Shown here piece by piece: positions 44,523-52,872 of a stretch of 64,000 nt of DNA; within the stretch, counting starts at the first letter, position 1; every line of letters starts with the position of its first letter. The position numbers and the translations under genes are program-made. Under the pieces are notes generated by a model that did no database searches, had not been told where the DNA came from, and saw nothing but the letters and a program-made list of their open reading frames with translations. The stretch comes from Chlorobiaceae bacterium. Lineage in GTDB: Bacteria; Bacteroidota; Ignavibacteria; Ignavibacteriales; Ignavibacteriaceae. The DNA is taken from positions 57,736 through 121,735 of the forward strand of contig PNNF01000003.1 of the NCBI GenBank assembly GCA_013824085.1. Reading direction: 5' to 3'.

Positions 44523-45332
44523 TTAACTTTCGAAATGTTTTAAATAACCGAGCACTCTAGTAATATAATTTCTTGTTTCCTCAAAAGGTGGAATGCCATC
44601 AAACTTAGTCACGTTACCTGGACCAGCGTTGTAAGCGGCAAGCGCAAGTTTCAAGTTCCCATCATATTGTCGAAGTAATTGCGATAAATATTTAGTTCCA
44701 CCCATAATATTTTGTTTAGGATCCCAAACATTTGTAACTCCCATTTCCCTTGCAGTTCCGTCCATTAGTTGCATTAATCCTTTAGCATTTGCTCTCGATA
44801 AAGCATTTTCTTTGGCTGAAGACTCCGCCAAAATTACTGACTTAATTAAATTTTCACTTATACCAAAGCGTTGAGAAGCATTTTCAATTTGGTTGTCAAA
44901 TTTTCCGAGTCGTGCTACTGCTACATTCAGCGGATGTCTCGATTTTACTTCATCCATTTCTGTCTGAATTTTTTGTGGAGGTCTTTCAATTCTTTCCAAA
45001 ATTTTAGTAGAAACTTCAGGTGATAATTTTTCGCCTGTAATTTTTTTATAAAGTGCTTCTGCAATTCCTAAACTTCTATTTGCTGAGACGAATTGCGACA
45101 TTTCACTTTCAAAGACTGAATTAAAAATATCACCGCCATGACTCTCTTCTCCAAACATTCCGCCTGAAGATTGGTTCATACTTTTGAGCATCATCTGCGT
45201 CATCAATGCTTCAAATTGTTTTGTCGCATCGGCAATTCTTTCCTTCTGCTGTGGCGAGTAGCGAGAAGAAATATTTTGAACAGCATTAAGATGCTTCTGT
45301 TCGTCTGTTATTTTTAATGAGATAGCTTCCAT
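44523..45332 (-). CDS. flgJ: FlgJ rod-cap domain fused to a lytic transglycosylase (SLT, GH23)
   Basis: A 269-residue protein. Residues about 27-100 are the rod-binding domain (DATKQFEALMTQMMLKSM; GGDIFNSVFESEMSQFVS; LGIAEALYKKI). About 140-265 are a GH23 transglycosylase: NLIKSVILAESSAKENALS with catalytic E170, KGLMQLMDGTAREMGV, NIMGGTKYLSQLLRQYDGN and ALAAYNAGPGNVTKFDGIPP. In gamma-proteobacterial FlgJ the enzyme part is a GH73 glucosaminidase; here it is a transglycosylase. No signal peptide; export by the flagellar gate, as for FlgJ, is expected. It would open peptidoglycan for the rod. Confidence 0.92.
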   Translation of the reverse strand: MEAISLKITDEQKHLNAVQNISSRYSPQQKERIADATKQFEALMTQMMLKSMNQSSGGMFGEESHGGDIFNSVFESEMSQFVSANRSLGIAEALYKKITGEKLSPEVSTKILERIERPPQKIQTEMDEVKSRHPLNVAVARLGKFDNQIENASQRFGISENLIKSVILAESSAKENALSRANAKGLMQLMDGTAREMGVTNVWDPKQNIMGGTKYLSQLLRQYDGNLKLALAAYNAGPGNVTKFDGIPPFEETRNYITRVLGYLKHFES

Positions 45333-45333
45333 A

Positions 45334-46428
45334 TTACATAATCACTAATTCTGCAATTAATGCGCCGCTCTCTTTTAACGCTTGAAAAATTGCTATTATC
45401 TCGCGAGGCGATACTCTAAGTGAATTTAACGCAGCAGCAACTTCTTGCACTGTTGATGCTCCTTGAATTGCTATTGTGTTCGCTGAGTCTTGAACAGCAA
45501 AAGGAATTTGATTATTTATTACTTGTGTTGTGCCGCCAGAGAAAGCACCGGGTTGAGAAATAATTGGAAATGATCGAATCGTAATATTTAAATTTCCGTG
45601 AGAAATAGTTACTGGTTGAATTCTTACATTCGCGCCAGTAATAACTGTTCCTGTTCTTTCATTCAAAATAACTTTTGCGATGTTATCGATTTCAACTGTA
45701 ATTGCTTCAAGTTCAGAAAGAAACATTACGAGATTCTCTTGTCTATCAGCGGGAACATTAACATTAACTTGAGCCGCATCAATAGCGGTTGAAATTGGAT
45801 TTCCGAATCTTGTGTTTATTGCTTGTGAAACATTGAATGCTGTTGTTACATCGGGTTCACGCAAATAGATTGAAACCGCTTGGTTATTAACTGCTGGATT
45901 CGTCATAGATACTTCTAAAATTCCACCTCTTGGAATTCTTCCTGCGAGTGTATGATTTCTTGCAACGCGATTTCCAATTGGAGTTCTAATATCAAATCCA
46001 CCAACAGAAATTGCACCTTGAGCAAAGCCAAGGACTGCGCCATCTTTTGATGACAGCGGCGTTAATAGAAGCGTTCCTCCGTGTAAACTTGTGGCATCTC
46101 CAAGCGAAGAAACAGTAACATCAAATTTTGCTCCTTGTTTCAGTCCCGAATTTATTGTTGTCGTAACCATAACTGCTGCAACATTTCTTACTCTCAAATC
46201 TGTTTGAGGAACTGTAATTCCAAAACGTTTAAGCATACTTGAAACTGATTGAACTGTAAATGTAGAACGATGGCTATCGCCTGTTCCATTTAGTCCAACA
46301 ACCAAGCCGTAAGCAATTATCTGTTCCGAAGATTCGTTTGCAAAATATGCTATGTCTTTAATTCTTTGAGAAAAAGAAAATGACGAAATCGAAATTGTAA
46401 TTAAAAAAACAAAAATTATTTTTTTCAT
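45334..46428 (-). CDS. flgI: Flagellar P-ring protein FlgI
   Basis: A 364-residue periplasmic ring protein, matching E. coli (365). Signal peptide MKKIIFVFLITISISSFSFS. RIKDIAYFANESSEQIIAYG LVVGLNGTGD, SSLGDATSLHGGTLLLTPL and INTRFGNPISTAIDAAQVNV are standard motifs, and the end APREIIAIFQALK-like (here VSPREIIAIFQALKESGALI) is typical. AAGGTGATAA precedes the ATG. It forms the rod bushing in the peptidoglycan with FlgA help. Confidence 0.97.
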   Translation of the reverse strand: MKKIIFVFLITISISSFSFSQRIKDIAYFANESSEQIIAYGLVVGLNGTGDSHRSTFTVQSVSSMLKRFGITVPQTDLRVRNVAAVMVTTTINSGLKQGAKFDVTVSSLGDATSLHGGTLLLTPLSSKDGAVLGFAQGAISVGGFDIRTPIGNRVARNHTLAGRIPRGGILEVSMTNPAVNNQAVSIYLREPDVTTAFNVSQAINTRFGNPISTAIDAAQVNVNVPADRQENLVMFLSELEAITVEIDNIAKVILNERTGTVITGANVRIQPVTISHGNLNITIRSFPIISQPGAFSGGTTQVINNQIPFAVQDSANTIAIQGASTVQEVAAALNSLRVSPREIIAIFQALKESGALIAELVIM

Positions 46429-46437
46429 TTTATCACC

Positions 46438-47019
46438 TTAAAAAATCCAATGGAAAACTCGAGACAACCAACCGGGCTTTTGCATACTGTCAATCATTCC
46501 GCTTCCTTCAAAAATAATTTCAGCTTCAGAAATATTGTATGAGTAAACAGAATTGTCTGAAGTAATATCTGCAGTTCTAACAATACCTCTAATGCTTACT
46601 AATTGCTCTTCACTGTTGATTGATATTTTTCTACTGCCTCGAATAACTAAATTTCCATTTGCAAGCACACTATCAATTGTAGCGCTTATTTTTGTTCTAA
46701 TCAATCCAACAGTTCTTGTTCCACCAGAGCCTTGAAAATCGTTGCCTGTTGCAATTCTGCCATCGACATTTGGAATTGGTGTTGTTCCAACTCCACCAGA
46801 AACACCGAGCGACAAATTGCTTTCTCGACTTCCAGAAGTTTCAGAATTGTTTGATGCTTGTGATGACTCAACAACTAAAATTGTAATTGCATCGCCTACT
46901 CTACTTGCTTTTTGATCGGAAAAGAGTGAGTTCATTGAGTTCTGTCGCATATCTTGTGTGTATGAGACTGTTCCAAAAATTATTAATAGCGTTACTAAAT
47001 TTATTATTTTCTTTTTCAT
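46438..47019 (-). CDS. flgH: Flagellar L-ring protein FlgH, without lipobox
   Basis: A 193-residue outer-membrane ring protein (E. coli 232). SLFSDQKASRVGDAITILVV, NGNLVIRGSRKISINSEEQ and RTADITSDNSVYSYNISEAE are the FlgH hallmarks. The N-terminus is an ordinary signal peptide (MKKKIINLVTLLIIFGTVSYTQ) with no Cys at or near the cleavage site, so it does not look like the usual lipoprotein. The gene lies between flgA and flgI. Confidence 0.94.
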   Translation of the reverse strand: MKKKIINLVTLLIIFGTVSYTQDMRQNSMNSLFSDQKASRVGDAITILVVESSQASNNSETSGSRESNLSLGVSGGVGTTPIPNVDGRIATGNDFQGSGGTRTVGLIRTKISATIDSVLANGNLVIRGSRKISINSEEQLVSIRGIVRTADITSDNSVYSYNISEAEIIFEGSGMIDSMQKPGWLSRVFHWIF

Positions 47020-47039
47020 AGGTTTTCTCTTCGTCTTAA

Positions 47040-47699
47040 TTATTCATTTATAATAACTGTTTGTGAGTCGATCACTTTTGCACGAAATATTTTGTTATCG
47101 ACTGTTTCAATTTTAATTATATCACCAATGTCGCCATCTTGCTTCACGAAGGAATCAATTGAAACGGAAACATTTCCTCTTACAGTAAGCGCAAAAACTT
47201 TATCGCCATTTTTTACTGCGGGAATATTTTCAAATTGTTCTTCTATCAGCACTAAGCCTTCTTTAATATTTGTTGTTGCTCTAAGTTTTGAAAAATCTGT
47301 TTTAGTATCAAGAAAATTTCTATTAATGTTTGAGACATCTATCTCTTTAACTTCATAATTACTTTCAGTAAGCTGTTCACCCTTGCGAATAAAGGACTTC
47401 GACAAGATTACAGTTTTGTGTAAAGTAAGCTCAACACTTACAAATGAAGAAGTTGTTTGATTATTTCTTCGTGTAATAATTACGGGAACGTAACCGATCC
47501 CTCTGTTCAATGAAAATTTTCTGCTCTCATCAATTTGCAATGACTCAAATTCTCTCGGGAGTTGAATCTTCTTTATTTCAAATCGCTCGTATTCTGACAA
47601 TTCATTTTTTAAATAATTCTCCAACGATTTTGAAAATGGATCAGGACTATTAAAGAAGAATAAAAATCCCAAAAAATATTTTAATAAGAGTAATGACAT
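47040..47699 (-). CDS. flgA: P-ring assembly chaperone FlgA
   Basis: A 219-residue protein with a short hydrophobic leader (SLLLLKYFLGFLFFF). The C-terminal SAF-like region (SFIRKGEQLTESNYEVKEID; ATTNIKEGLVLIEEQFENIP; VKNGDKVFALTVRGNVSVSI; IIKIETVDNKIFRAKVID) is the FlgA beta-clip domain. It should act in the periplasm to help FlgI assemble. It begins 4 bases after flgG. Confidence 0.9.
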   Translation of the reverse strand: MSLLLLKYFLGFLFFFNSPDPFSKSLENYLKNELSEYERFEIKKIQLPREFESLQIDESRKFSLNRGIGYVPVIITRRNNQTTSSFVSVELTLHKTVILSKSFIRKGEQLTESNYEVKEIDVSNINRNFLDTKTDFSKLRATTNIKEGLVLIEEQFENIPAVKNGDKVFALTVRGNVSVSIDSFVKQDGDIGDIIKIETVDNKIFRAKVIDSQTVIINE

Positions 47700-47702
47700 T
47701 TA

Positions 47703-48497
47703 TCATCTCTTCAGATTATTAGCCATTGTCATCATATCTTCAACAGTTTTAACTGTTTTAGAATTTATTTCATAAGCTCTTTGAGCCGTAATCATCGCTA
47801 TCATTTCTTCTACAATATCAACGTTTGAAGATTCGAGATAACCTTGAACAACTTCACCAAATCCACTTGAACCAGGATTGCCATACATTGGTTGACCAGA
47901 AGAAGGAGACTCAGCATACAAATTATCTCCGAGCGGAATCAATCCACCATTATTCATAAAACGTACGAGTTGAATATTTCCAAGTGTTACAGTTGCGCCT
48001 CCAACTTCTTGAACTTCTACAGATCCTTCTCTATTAATTTTTATCGACAAAACTTCAGAGTTAAGCGATAAGCCTGGCTCTACTGCAAGACCAGAAGAAG
48101 TAATTATAGAACCATCGGCTGAAATTTGAAACGAGCCATCTCTTGTGTATGCGAATGAGCCATCTGGTCTTCGTAGTTGAAAAAATCCTTCGCCTTGAAT
48201 AGCGAGATCAAGCTCATTATTAGTTGCGACGATATCGCCTTGTTGAAATATTTTTTGCGTTGATGCTGTTTGAACTCCGTTACCAACTTGAATTCTATTA
48301 TCAGTAGTTGTTTGAGTTCCGGGAGTGCTACTTTGAATTGAATTTACAGCCACTTGTTGATACATCAAATCTTGAAACTCTGCTTTATTTTTCTTAAAAG
48401 CAGTTGTGTTCACATTGGCAATATTGTTTGAAATAACTTCAATGGTTATCTGTTGTGCGTTCATTCCGGATGCTGCGGTTCTTAATGCTCTTGACAT
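47703..48497 (-). CDS. flgG: Flagellar distal rod protein FlgG
   Basis: A 264-residue rod protein, the usual length. LRTAASGMNAQQITIEVISN NIANVNTTAFKK is the rod N-terminal helix motif; QTASTQKIFQQGDIVATNNE LDLAIQGEGFFQ and VQGYLESSNVDIVEEMIAMI TAQRAYEINSK are FlgG-specific. A strong AAAGGAG lies before the ATG. It is paired with flgF upstream. Confidence 0.96.
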   Translation of the reverse strand: MSRALRTAASGMNAQQITIEVISNNIANVNTTAFKKNKAEFQDLMYQQVAVNSIQSSTPGTQTTTDNRIQVGNGVQTASTQKIFQQGDIVATNNELDLAIQGEGFFQLRRPDGSFAYTRDGSFQISADGSIITSSGLAVEPGLSLNSEVLSIKINREGSVEVQEVGGATVTLGNIQLVRFMNNGGLIPLGDNLYAESPSSGQPMYGNPGSSGFGEVVQGYLESSNVDIVEEMIAMITAQRAYEINSKTVKTVEDMMTMANNLKR

Positions 48498-48508
48498 AAT
48501 TTTCTCCT

Positions 48509-49216
48509 TTATACTCTTCCGATTTCTGTTGTTCGTGAAAGTGATTGATCGAGATAAGTAATAATTCTTTGAGATGATTCATAATCTTTGTTAAGATTTA
48601 TCATCGCTTCCATTTCAAGAATTGGATTAGTGTTTGACTCTTCCAAATATCCTTGATGAACTTGAAACTCGTTATCTTCCATCACTGAAATATTTTCTTC
48701 GTCTGTAATAAAATTCGCATTACCTGCTCGTTCTGCATTTTGTACATCATTCATTCTAACAATTTTTAATTTATCAACTTCTTGATCACCAAACCGAATT
48801 TCGCCAGTATTTGAAATTGCAATTGTTTGTTCTTTTTGAAATGCCATTTCCCCAAAATTAATTTCGCCTTTTGTACCAAGCACTTTGTTTCCAGATTGAT
48901 CAACTAAAAAACCATCTGAAGAGATTTGGAAATTTCCGTTTCGTGTAAGTTGACTTCCGTTTTCAGTTTGAACCATAAAAAAACCTTTTCCGGTTAGTGC
49001 AAGATCAAGTGTGTTTGAAGTTGAAACTAATTCACCGGGTGAAAAATCTTTTAGTTGCTGAATACTAATTTGTCCTTCTTGATTTAGAATTTCAATGAAT
49101 GGAACTTCTCGTTTGAAGCCTGTTGTACTTAAGTTCGCAAGATTGTTTGCAACTACATCAATATTCTTCGTTCTATTTTCGAGTCCTCTTGCGGCAATAA
49201 AAATTCCTTTTACCAT
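48509..49216 (-). CDS. flgF: Flagellar proximal rod protein FlgF
   Basis: A 235-residue rod protein. GIFIAARGLENRTKNIDVVA NNLANLSTTGFKRE is the N-terminal rod motif, TSNTLDLALTGKGFFMVQTE the core domain and HQGYLEESNTNPILEMEAMI the C-terminal helix. It is shorter than FlgG and lacks the D1 insert, which fits FlgF. It precedes flgG by 12 bases. Confidence 0.92.
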   Translation of the reverse strand: MVKGIFIAARGLENRTKNIDVVANNLANLSTTGFKREVPFIEILNQEGQISIQQLKDFSPGELVSTSNTLDLALTGKGFFMVQTENGSQLTRNGNFQISSDGFLVDQSGNKVLGTKGEINFGEMAFQKEQTIAISNTGEIRFGDQEVDKLKIVRMNDVQNAERAGNANFITDEENISVMEDNEFQVHQGYLEESNTNPILEMEAMINLNKDYESSQRIITYLDQSLSRTTEIGRV

Positions 49217-49217
49217 A

Positions 49218-49820
49218 CTACACTCTTTCTTGATGTAAAAAATTATTCTGAAGCGCTTTAATATTTTTTGCTAACATAACTTCACCCTTTGCCATTGTGT
49301 GGTTCTTGGTGAATTCAAAAGTCGCCTTTACGTCTCTATTCAATAAAAGACTTTGGTCGAGAAGTGTTACGCGAATTTTTTTCAACTTTGGATTTGCTTT
49401 TACTACTATCTCTTCAGCTCTAAGTTTTTTAATATTTTCTCTAAGGTTGTCTTTTTTCTTTCTAATTCTTACTACTAACAAATAGACAAATGGTGCAAGC
49501 ATTACAATTCCTGAAAGAGCAATTATCATAAAGAAATTTTTTGTAATAAAATTTTCGATCGGATCTACTGTAGTAGTAGAATAAGACGCCATTGCTTTTA
49601 CTGTAGCTGCTTTATTAACAATTACTTGTTGAGGAGCTTCTGTAGTTTTTTTTGCTTCTCTTTCTTTTGCAGTTAAAATTTGCTTTTGAACTAAATCAGC
49701 AATTACAATCGTGTCAGCGGGATTCATACTATAAGTAGCAAAATCTTTTTTATCATTTTCTTGACCGTTTGCTATCACCGAAAAAAACAAAAACATTATT
49801 AAAGAAAAATATTTTTTCAT
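49218..49820 (-). CDS. Hypothetical signal-peptide plus single-TM protein in the flagellar operon
   Basis: Not recognised. 200 residues: a signal-peptide-like start (MKKYFSLIMFLFFSVIANG), a periplasmic segment of about 70 residues, one membrane helix (about 94-115, FFMIIALSGIVMLAPFVYLL), and a basic cytoplasmic tail (VVRIRKKKDNLRENIKKLRA, then about 65 residues with a beta-rich KKIRVTLLDQSLLLNRDV stretch). Its start overlaps the stop of the degenerate kinase gene (ATGA) and flgF follows after one base, so it belongs to the operon. A membrane link between the pseudokinase and the basal body is one possibility. Confidence 0.7.
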   Translation of the reverse strand: MKKYFSLIMFLFFSVIANGQENDKKDFATYSMNPADTIVIADLVQKQILTAKEREAKKTTEAPQQVIVNKAATVKAMASYSTTTVDPIENFITKNFFMIIALSGIVMLAPFVYLLVVRIRKKKDNLRENIKKLRAEEIVVKANPKLKKIRVTLLDQSLLLNRDVKATFEFTKNHTMAKGEVMLAKNIKALQNNFLHQERV

Positions 49821-51109
49821 TCTCTTACTCTTCTTTTTAACGGAAGTTCAATTAACATTGTTGAACCACTTTTTGCATTCGCTGTAACCTTAACAGTTCC
49901 TTCATTTTTTTTCACAAAATTTACAATCATCCTTAAGTTCGTATTGTTCACGTTGTCAAGCTCTTGAGATGAATAAGTTGAAAAGACTTCGATGTAAGTT
50001 GTTGCTAATATTTTTATTATTATTGTTTCATCTTGATATCTCGTTTGCACTAAAACTCCACCACCATCTCTGCTACTCTCTTTTAGCAAACCGAAATAAT
50101 TTGTTAATATTTGATTGAACAAATTTGTGTGTGTTAAGATTGGAGGAATATTTTTTTCAAGATCAAGTAAACTTTCAATATTCAGTGTCGTTAAAGTTGA
50201 TTTACTAAGACTAAAAAATTCTTCAATTAATTTATTTACGCTTGTTGATTCAAGTTTACTTGGAACAATATTAATGTTTGAAAATTTGTTGAGCTGAGTT
50301 ATCAATTCTTTTATTCTGAAAACTTGCGTGTTAATTTTATCGATGTGATAGTTGTTAGAATCTTCAGTTTTCATAAAGTCGGAATAACTTGTAATGATTT
50401 GTAAAGCGTCATTAATGTCGGTCATTACTCCATCAGTTAGTTCGCCAAGTGCAGAGAGTTTATAATCATTTTGAATTTTTGCTTGATACGTTTGCAACTC
50501 AGAATGATTTTCTTTCAATGAATTTTTTAGTTTCAGATTTTCAATTTTTGTGGTTGAGATATTAATCAACATCTGAGCAGAAATAAATTCTGTTGAGTGT
50601 TCGTTGATCTTAGTAGCTGAAGTTGAAATCACCAACACGCCAATTCTTTTTTCAGCATTGATAAGCGGGAAGACAAGAAAATTTATTTTTTCTCCAACTC
50701 TATCTAATGGCGGAAGCAGTATCGTATTTTTTGATTCAAAAATAATATCGAATACTCCTTGCGAGTAATAATCATTCGTAGTTTTATAAACAAGCGAACT
50801 ATATGTATCTGTTATTGGATCAAGTTTATAATTTTTAGAGTCTAACAAAAAAATTGTAAGTTCTTTTAAAGGAATCAATCTCTTAAGTCCTCGACTTAAA
50901 GCATCAGTCAATGTTTCATAATCTTGAGCAGATGAAACAAGGTTTTCAAAATTCTTCAAGTTCTGGAATACGTAGTAATATTTATGGTTTTCGTTAGAGT
51001 TTCCCGAATCGGAATTACTAAAAATTTTTGAACTCTCAAGTCCACTAATAGTTTTTAGTGACTTATGAAATGAATCATACTTTCCTGTATTTGCTTTTAT
51101 TAGTCTCAC
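49817..51109 (-). CDS. Degenerate GAF-histidine kinase (pseudokinase)
   Basis: A 430-residue protein. About residues 55-190 look like a GAF sensor (DALSRGLKRLIPLKELTIFL; FLVFPLINAEKRIGVLVIST). About 200-280 are a DHp domain: KLSALGELTDGVMTDINDAL matches the HisKA region but Thr230 sits where the phospho-acceptor His should be. The C-terminal ATPase-like part keeps a shape (LFNQILTNYFGLLKESSRD; NLRMIVNFVKKNEGTVKVTA; GSTMLIELPLKR) but the DxGxG box is not recognisable. It starts with GTG. It therefore probably neither binds ATP normally nor autophosphorylates, and may act as a sensor scaffold. Confidence 0.85.
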   Translation of the reverse strand: MRLIKANTGKYDSFHKSLKTISGLESSKIFSNSDSGNSNENHKYYYVFQNLKNFENLVSSAQDYETLTDALSRGLKRLIPLKELTIFLLDSKNYKLDPITDTYSSLVYKTTNDYYSQGVFDIIFESKNTILLPPLDRVGEKINFLVFPLINAEKRIGVLVISTSATKINEHSTEFISAQMLINISTTKIENLKLKNSLKENHSELQTYQAKIQNDYKLSALGELTDGVMTDINDALQIITSYSDFMKTEDSNNYHIDKINTQVFRIKELITQLNKFSNINIVPSKLESTSVNKLIEEFFSLSKSTLTTLNIESLLDLEKNIPPILTHTNLFNQILTNYFGLLKESSRDGGGVLVQTRYQDETIIIKILATTYIEVFSTYSSQELDNVNNTNLRMIVNFVKKNEGTVKVTANAKSGSTMLIELPLKRRVRE

Positions 51110-51110
51110 G

Positions 51111-51989
51111 TTAAATCTTCAAGAATTCTAATTGTTTTTGAAATAGTGGTTTATAACTTTCGACAATAGTATCAATGGTGGTTGAGTAGTCAACCTTCAG
51201 AACTCCAAGCACAGCTTCATCAAATTTATAATTTATGTCCCAAGGGAAATCACCAATTCCTGAGCAATGCGTTACATAATCTGCGAAGTGAATTACTGCA
51301 CTCAATGGAGGGTTAAGTAAACTTTTCATTGGTGTATGATGGAAGAGAACTGACTCACTTAAAGCTGTTGGGAAATTCCATTTTTCGAGGAGATAATAAG
51401 CAACTTCACTATGCGACATTCCTAAAACTTCAAGCTCTGCGTCTGCGTAACTATATTCAGATTTTTCAACCAATTCAGTAATTTGAATAAATGAGCTATG
51501 AAAAAATCTGTGAATTACAGAAATCCCGACATCGTGCAAAAGCCCTGCCACAAATGCTTCGCCACTTTTCTGAATTCCAAATTCTTCGGCGAGTCTCTTT
51601 GCTGCGGTTCCAGTAATAAAGCAGTGCGTCCAAAATTTTGCTTGATCGAGATATTTGTCAGATTTGTTTTTGAACGATTCAATAATTGCCAAAGCTGATA
51701 CGATGCTGCGAATCTCATTTATTCCCAAAACAAGAATTGCAAAATCTATTGTGCTAACTTTTCTTGCCAAACCATACATTGGTGAGTTTGCGATAGTAAG
51801 AATTTTTGTTACTAATCCTTGATCTTTAGAAATAACTTTTACCAATTCGTTATTTTTTACAGATTCATTTTCAAGCAACTTTGATACATCCAAAATAATT
51901 TTGGGAATCAATGGAAGATTGTAAACATTATTGAGAACTTTAATTGTTTTCTCTTTTTTGGACAGTAGATCAACTATTGTTGTATTCAT
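51111..51989 (-). CDS. HDOD domain protein (first of a tandem pair)
   Basis: A 292-residue HDOD (HD-related output domain) protein. LPLIPKIILDVSKLLENE, VISKDQGLVTKILTIANSPM YGLARKVSTIDFAILVLG and the degenerate HD stretch GEAFVAGLLHDVGISVIHRF are family features. The true HD metal ligands are mostly missing, as is usual for HDOD. It shares long blocks with its upstream neighbour, so the pair arose by duplication. HDOD proteins act in signalling, often near flagellar or c-di-GMP genes. One base separates it from the pseudokinase. Confidence 0.93.
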   Translation of the reverse strand: MNTTIVDLLSKKEKTIKVLNNVYNLPLIPKIILDVSKLLENESVKNNELVKVISKDQGLVTKILTIANSPMYGLARKVSTIDFAILVLGINEIRSIVSALAIIESFKNKSDKYLDQAKFWTHCFITGTAAKRLAEEFGIQKSGEAFVAGLLHDVGISVIHRFFHSSFIQITELVEKSEYSYADAELEVLGMSHSEVAYYLLEKWNFPTALSESVLFHHTPMKSLLNPPLSAVIHFADYVTHCSGIGDFPWDINYKFDEAVLGVLKVDYSTTIDTIVESYKPLFQKQLEFLKI

Positions 51990-51990
51990 A

Positions 51991-52872
51991 TTATAACACG
52001 CTTATTATTTCTAAATTTTTTTCAATTGATTGTTTATAAGAATTTGTAAAACTTTCGAGATATTCTTCATCACCGAGTTTAAGAATTTCAATCACCTTTG
52101 GATCAAACTGATAATTTTCATCCCAGAAAAAATCACCGAGTTGTAATGTTTTTGTGATATAATCTGAGACGTGGATAATCGAAGGAAGGAAAGTGTCAAT
52201 TTCAGATTCCGAAGGATTGTGATGATATTTGAGTGCATTAGCAAGTGTAGCGGGAAGATTCCATTTTTCGCATAAATACTTTGCAATATCGCAATGCGTA
52301 AAACCGATGTGCAATAATTCTGCTTCTAAGTATGAGAGACCATCTTCTTTCACTGAGTATAAGATATGTTCATATTCAGTTTTAAAAAATTTATTTATTA
52401 CAGTAACGCCCAAATCGTGCAGTAGTCCTGCGGTAAATGCTTCACCAGATTTATAAAAACCTAAATCTGAAGCAATTTTTTTTGCGAGGAAGGCAGTTAT
52501 CAAAGAGTGTTTAGTAAATTCTCTTTTGTTCCAATTTTTGTTGTTCTCACCTTTAAAAGTTTCAATTAATGACAAAGCAATTACCACGTTTTTGATATGC
52601 TCGAATCCCAGAATTACAATAGCAAAATCTATTGTTGAAACTTTTCTTGGCAATCCATAAAAAGGTGAATTTGCGATTGAGAGTATTTTGGTTGAAAGTC
52701 CTTGATCTTTACTAATTAAAGTACCTAACTGTGAAGCGCTTGTATATGGATTCTCAATAATATCAGAAACTTCGTGAAGTATGAATGGAATTGATGGAAG
52801 GTTTTTAATTCCAGAAAGTTTACTAATTGTCAATTCCTGAATAGCTTTTGAATCAGTATTTTTATCATGCAT
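51991..52872 (-). CDS. HDOD domain protein (second of a tandem pair)
   Basis: A 293-residue HDOD paralogue of the next gene: LPSIPFILHEVSDIIENP, LISKDQGLSTKILSIANSPF YGLPRKVSTIDFAIVILG and GEAFTAGLLHDLGVTVINKF match block for block. I chose the ATG at 52872; it overlaps the fliA stop by 8 bases, so translation is coupled to the sigma factor. KYHHNPSESEID and IIHVSDYITK keep one His-Asp pair of the HD fold. Confidence 0.92.
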   Translation of the reverse strand: MHDKNTDSKAIQELTISKLSGIKNLPSIPFILHEVSDIIENPYTSASQLGTLISKDQGLSTKILSIANSPFYGLPRKVSTIDFAIVILGFEHIKNVVIALSLIETFKGENNKNWNKREFTKHSLITAFLAKKIASDLGFYKSGEAFTAGLLHDLGVTVINKFFKTEYEHILYSVKEDGLSYLEAELLHIGFTHCDIAKYLCEKWNLPATLANALKYHHNPSESEIDTFLPSIIHVSDYITKTLQLGDFFWDENYQFDPKVIEILKLGDEEYLESFTNSYKQSIEKNLEIISVL

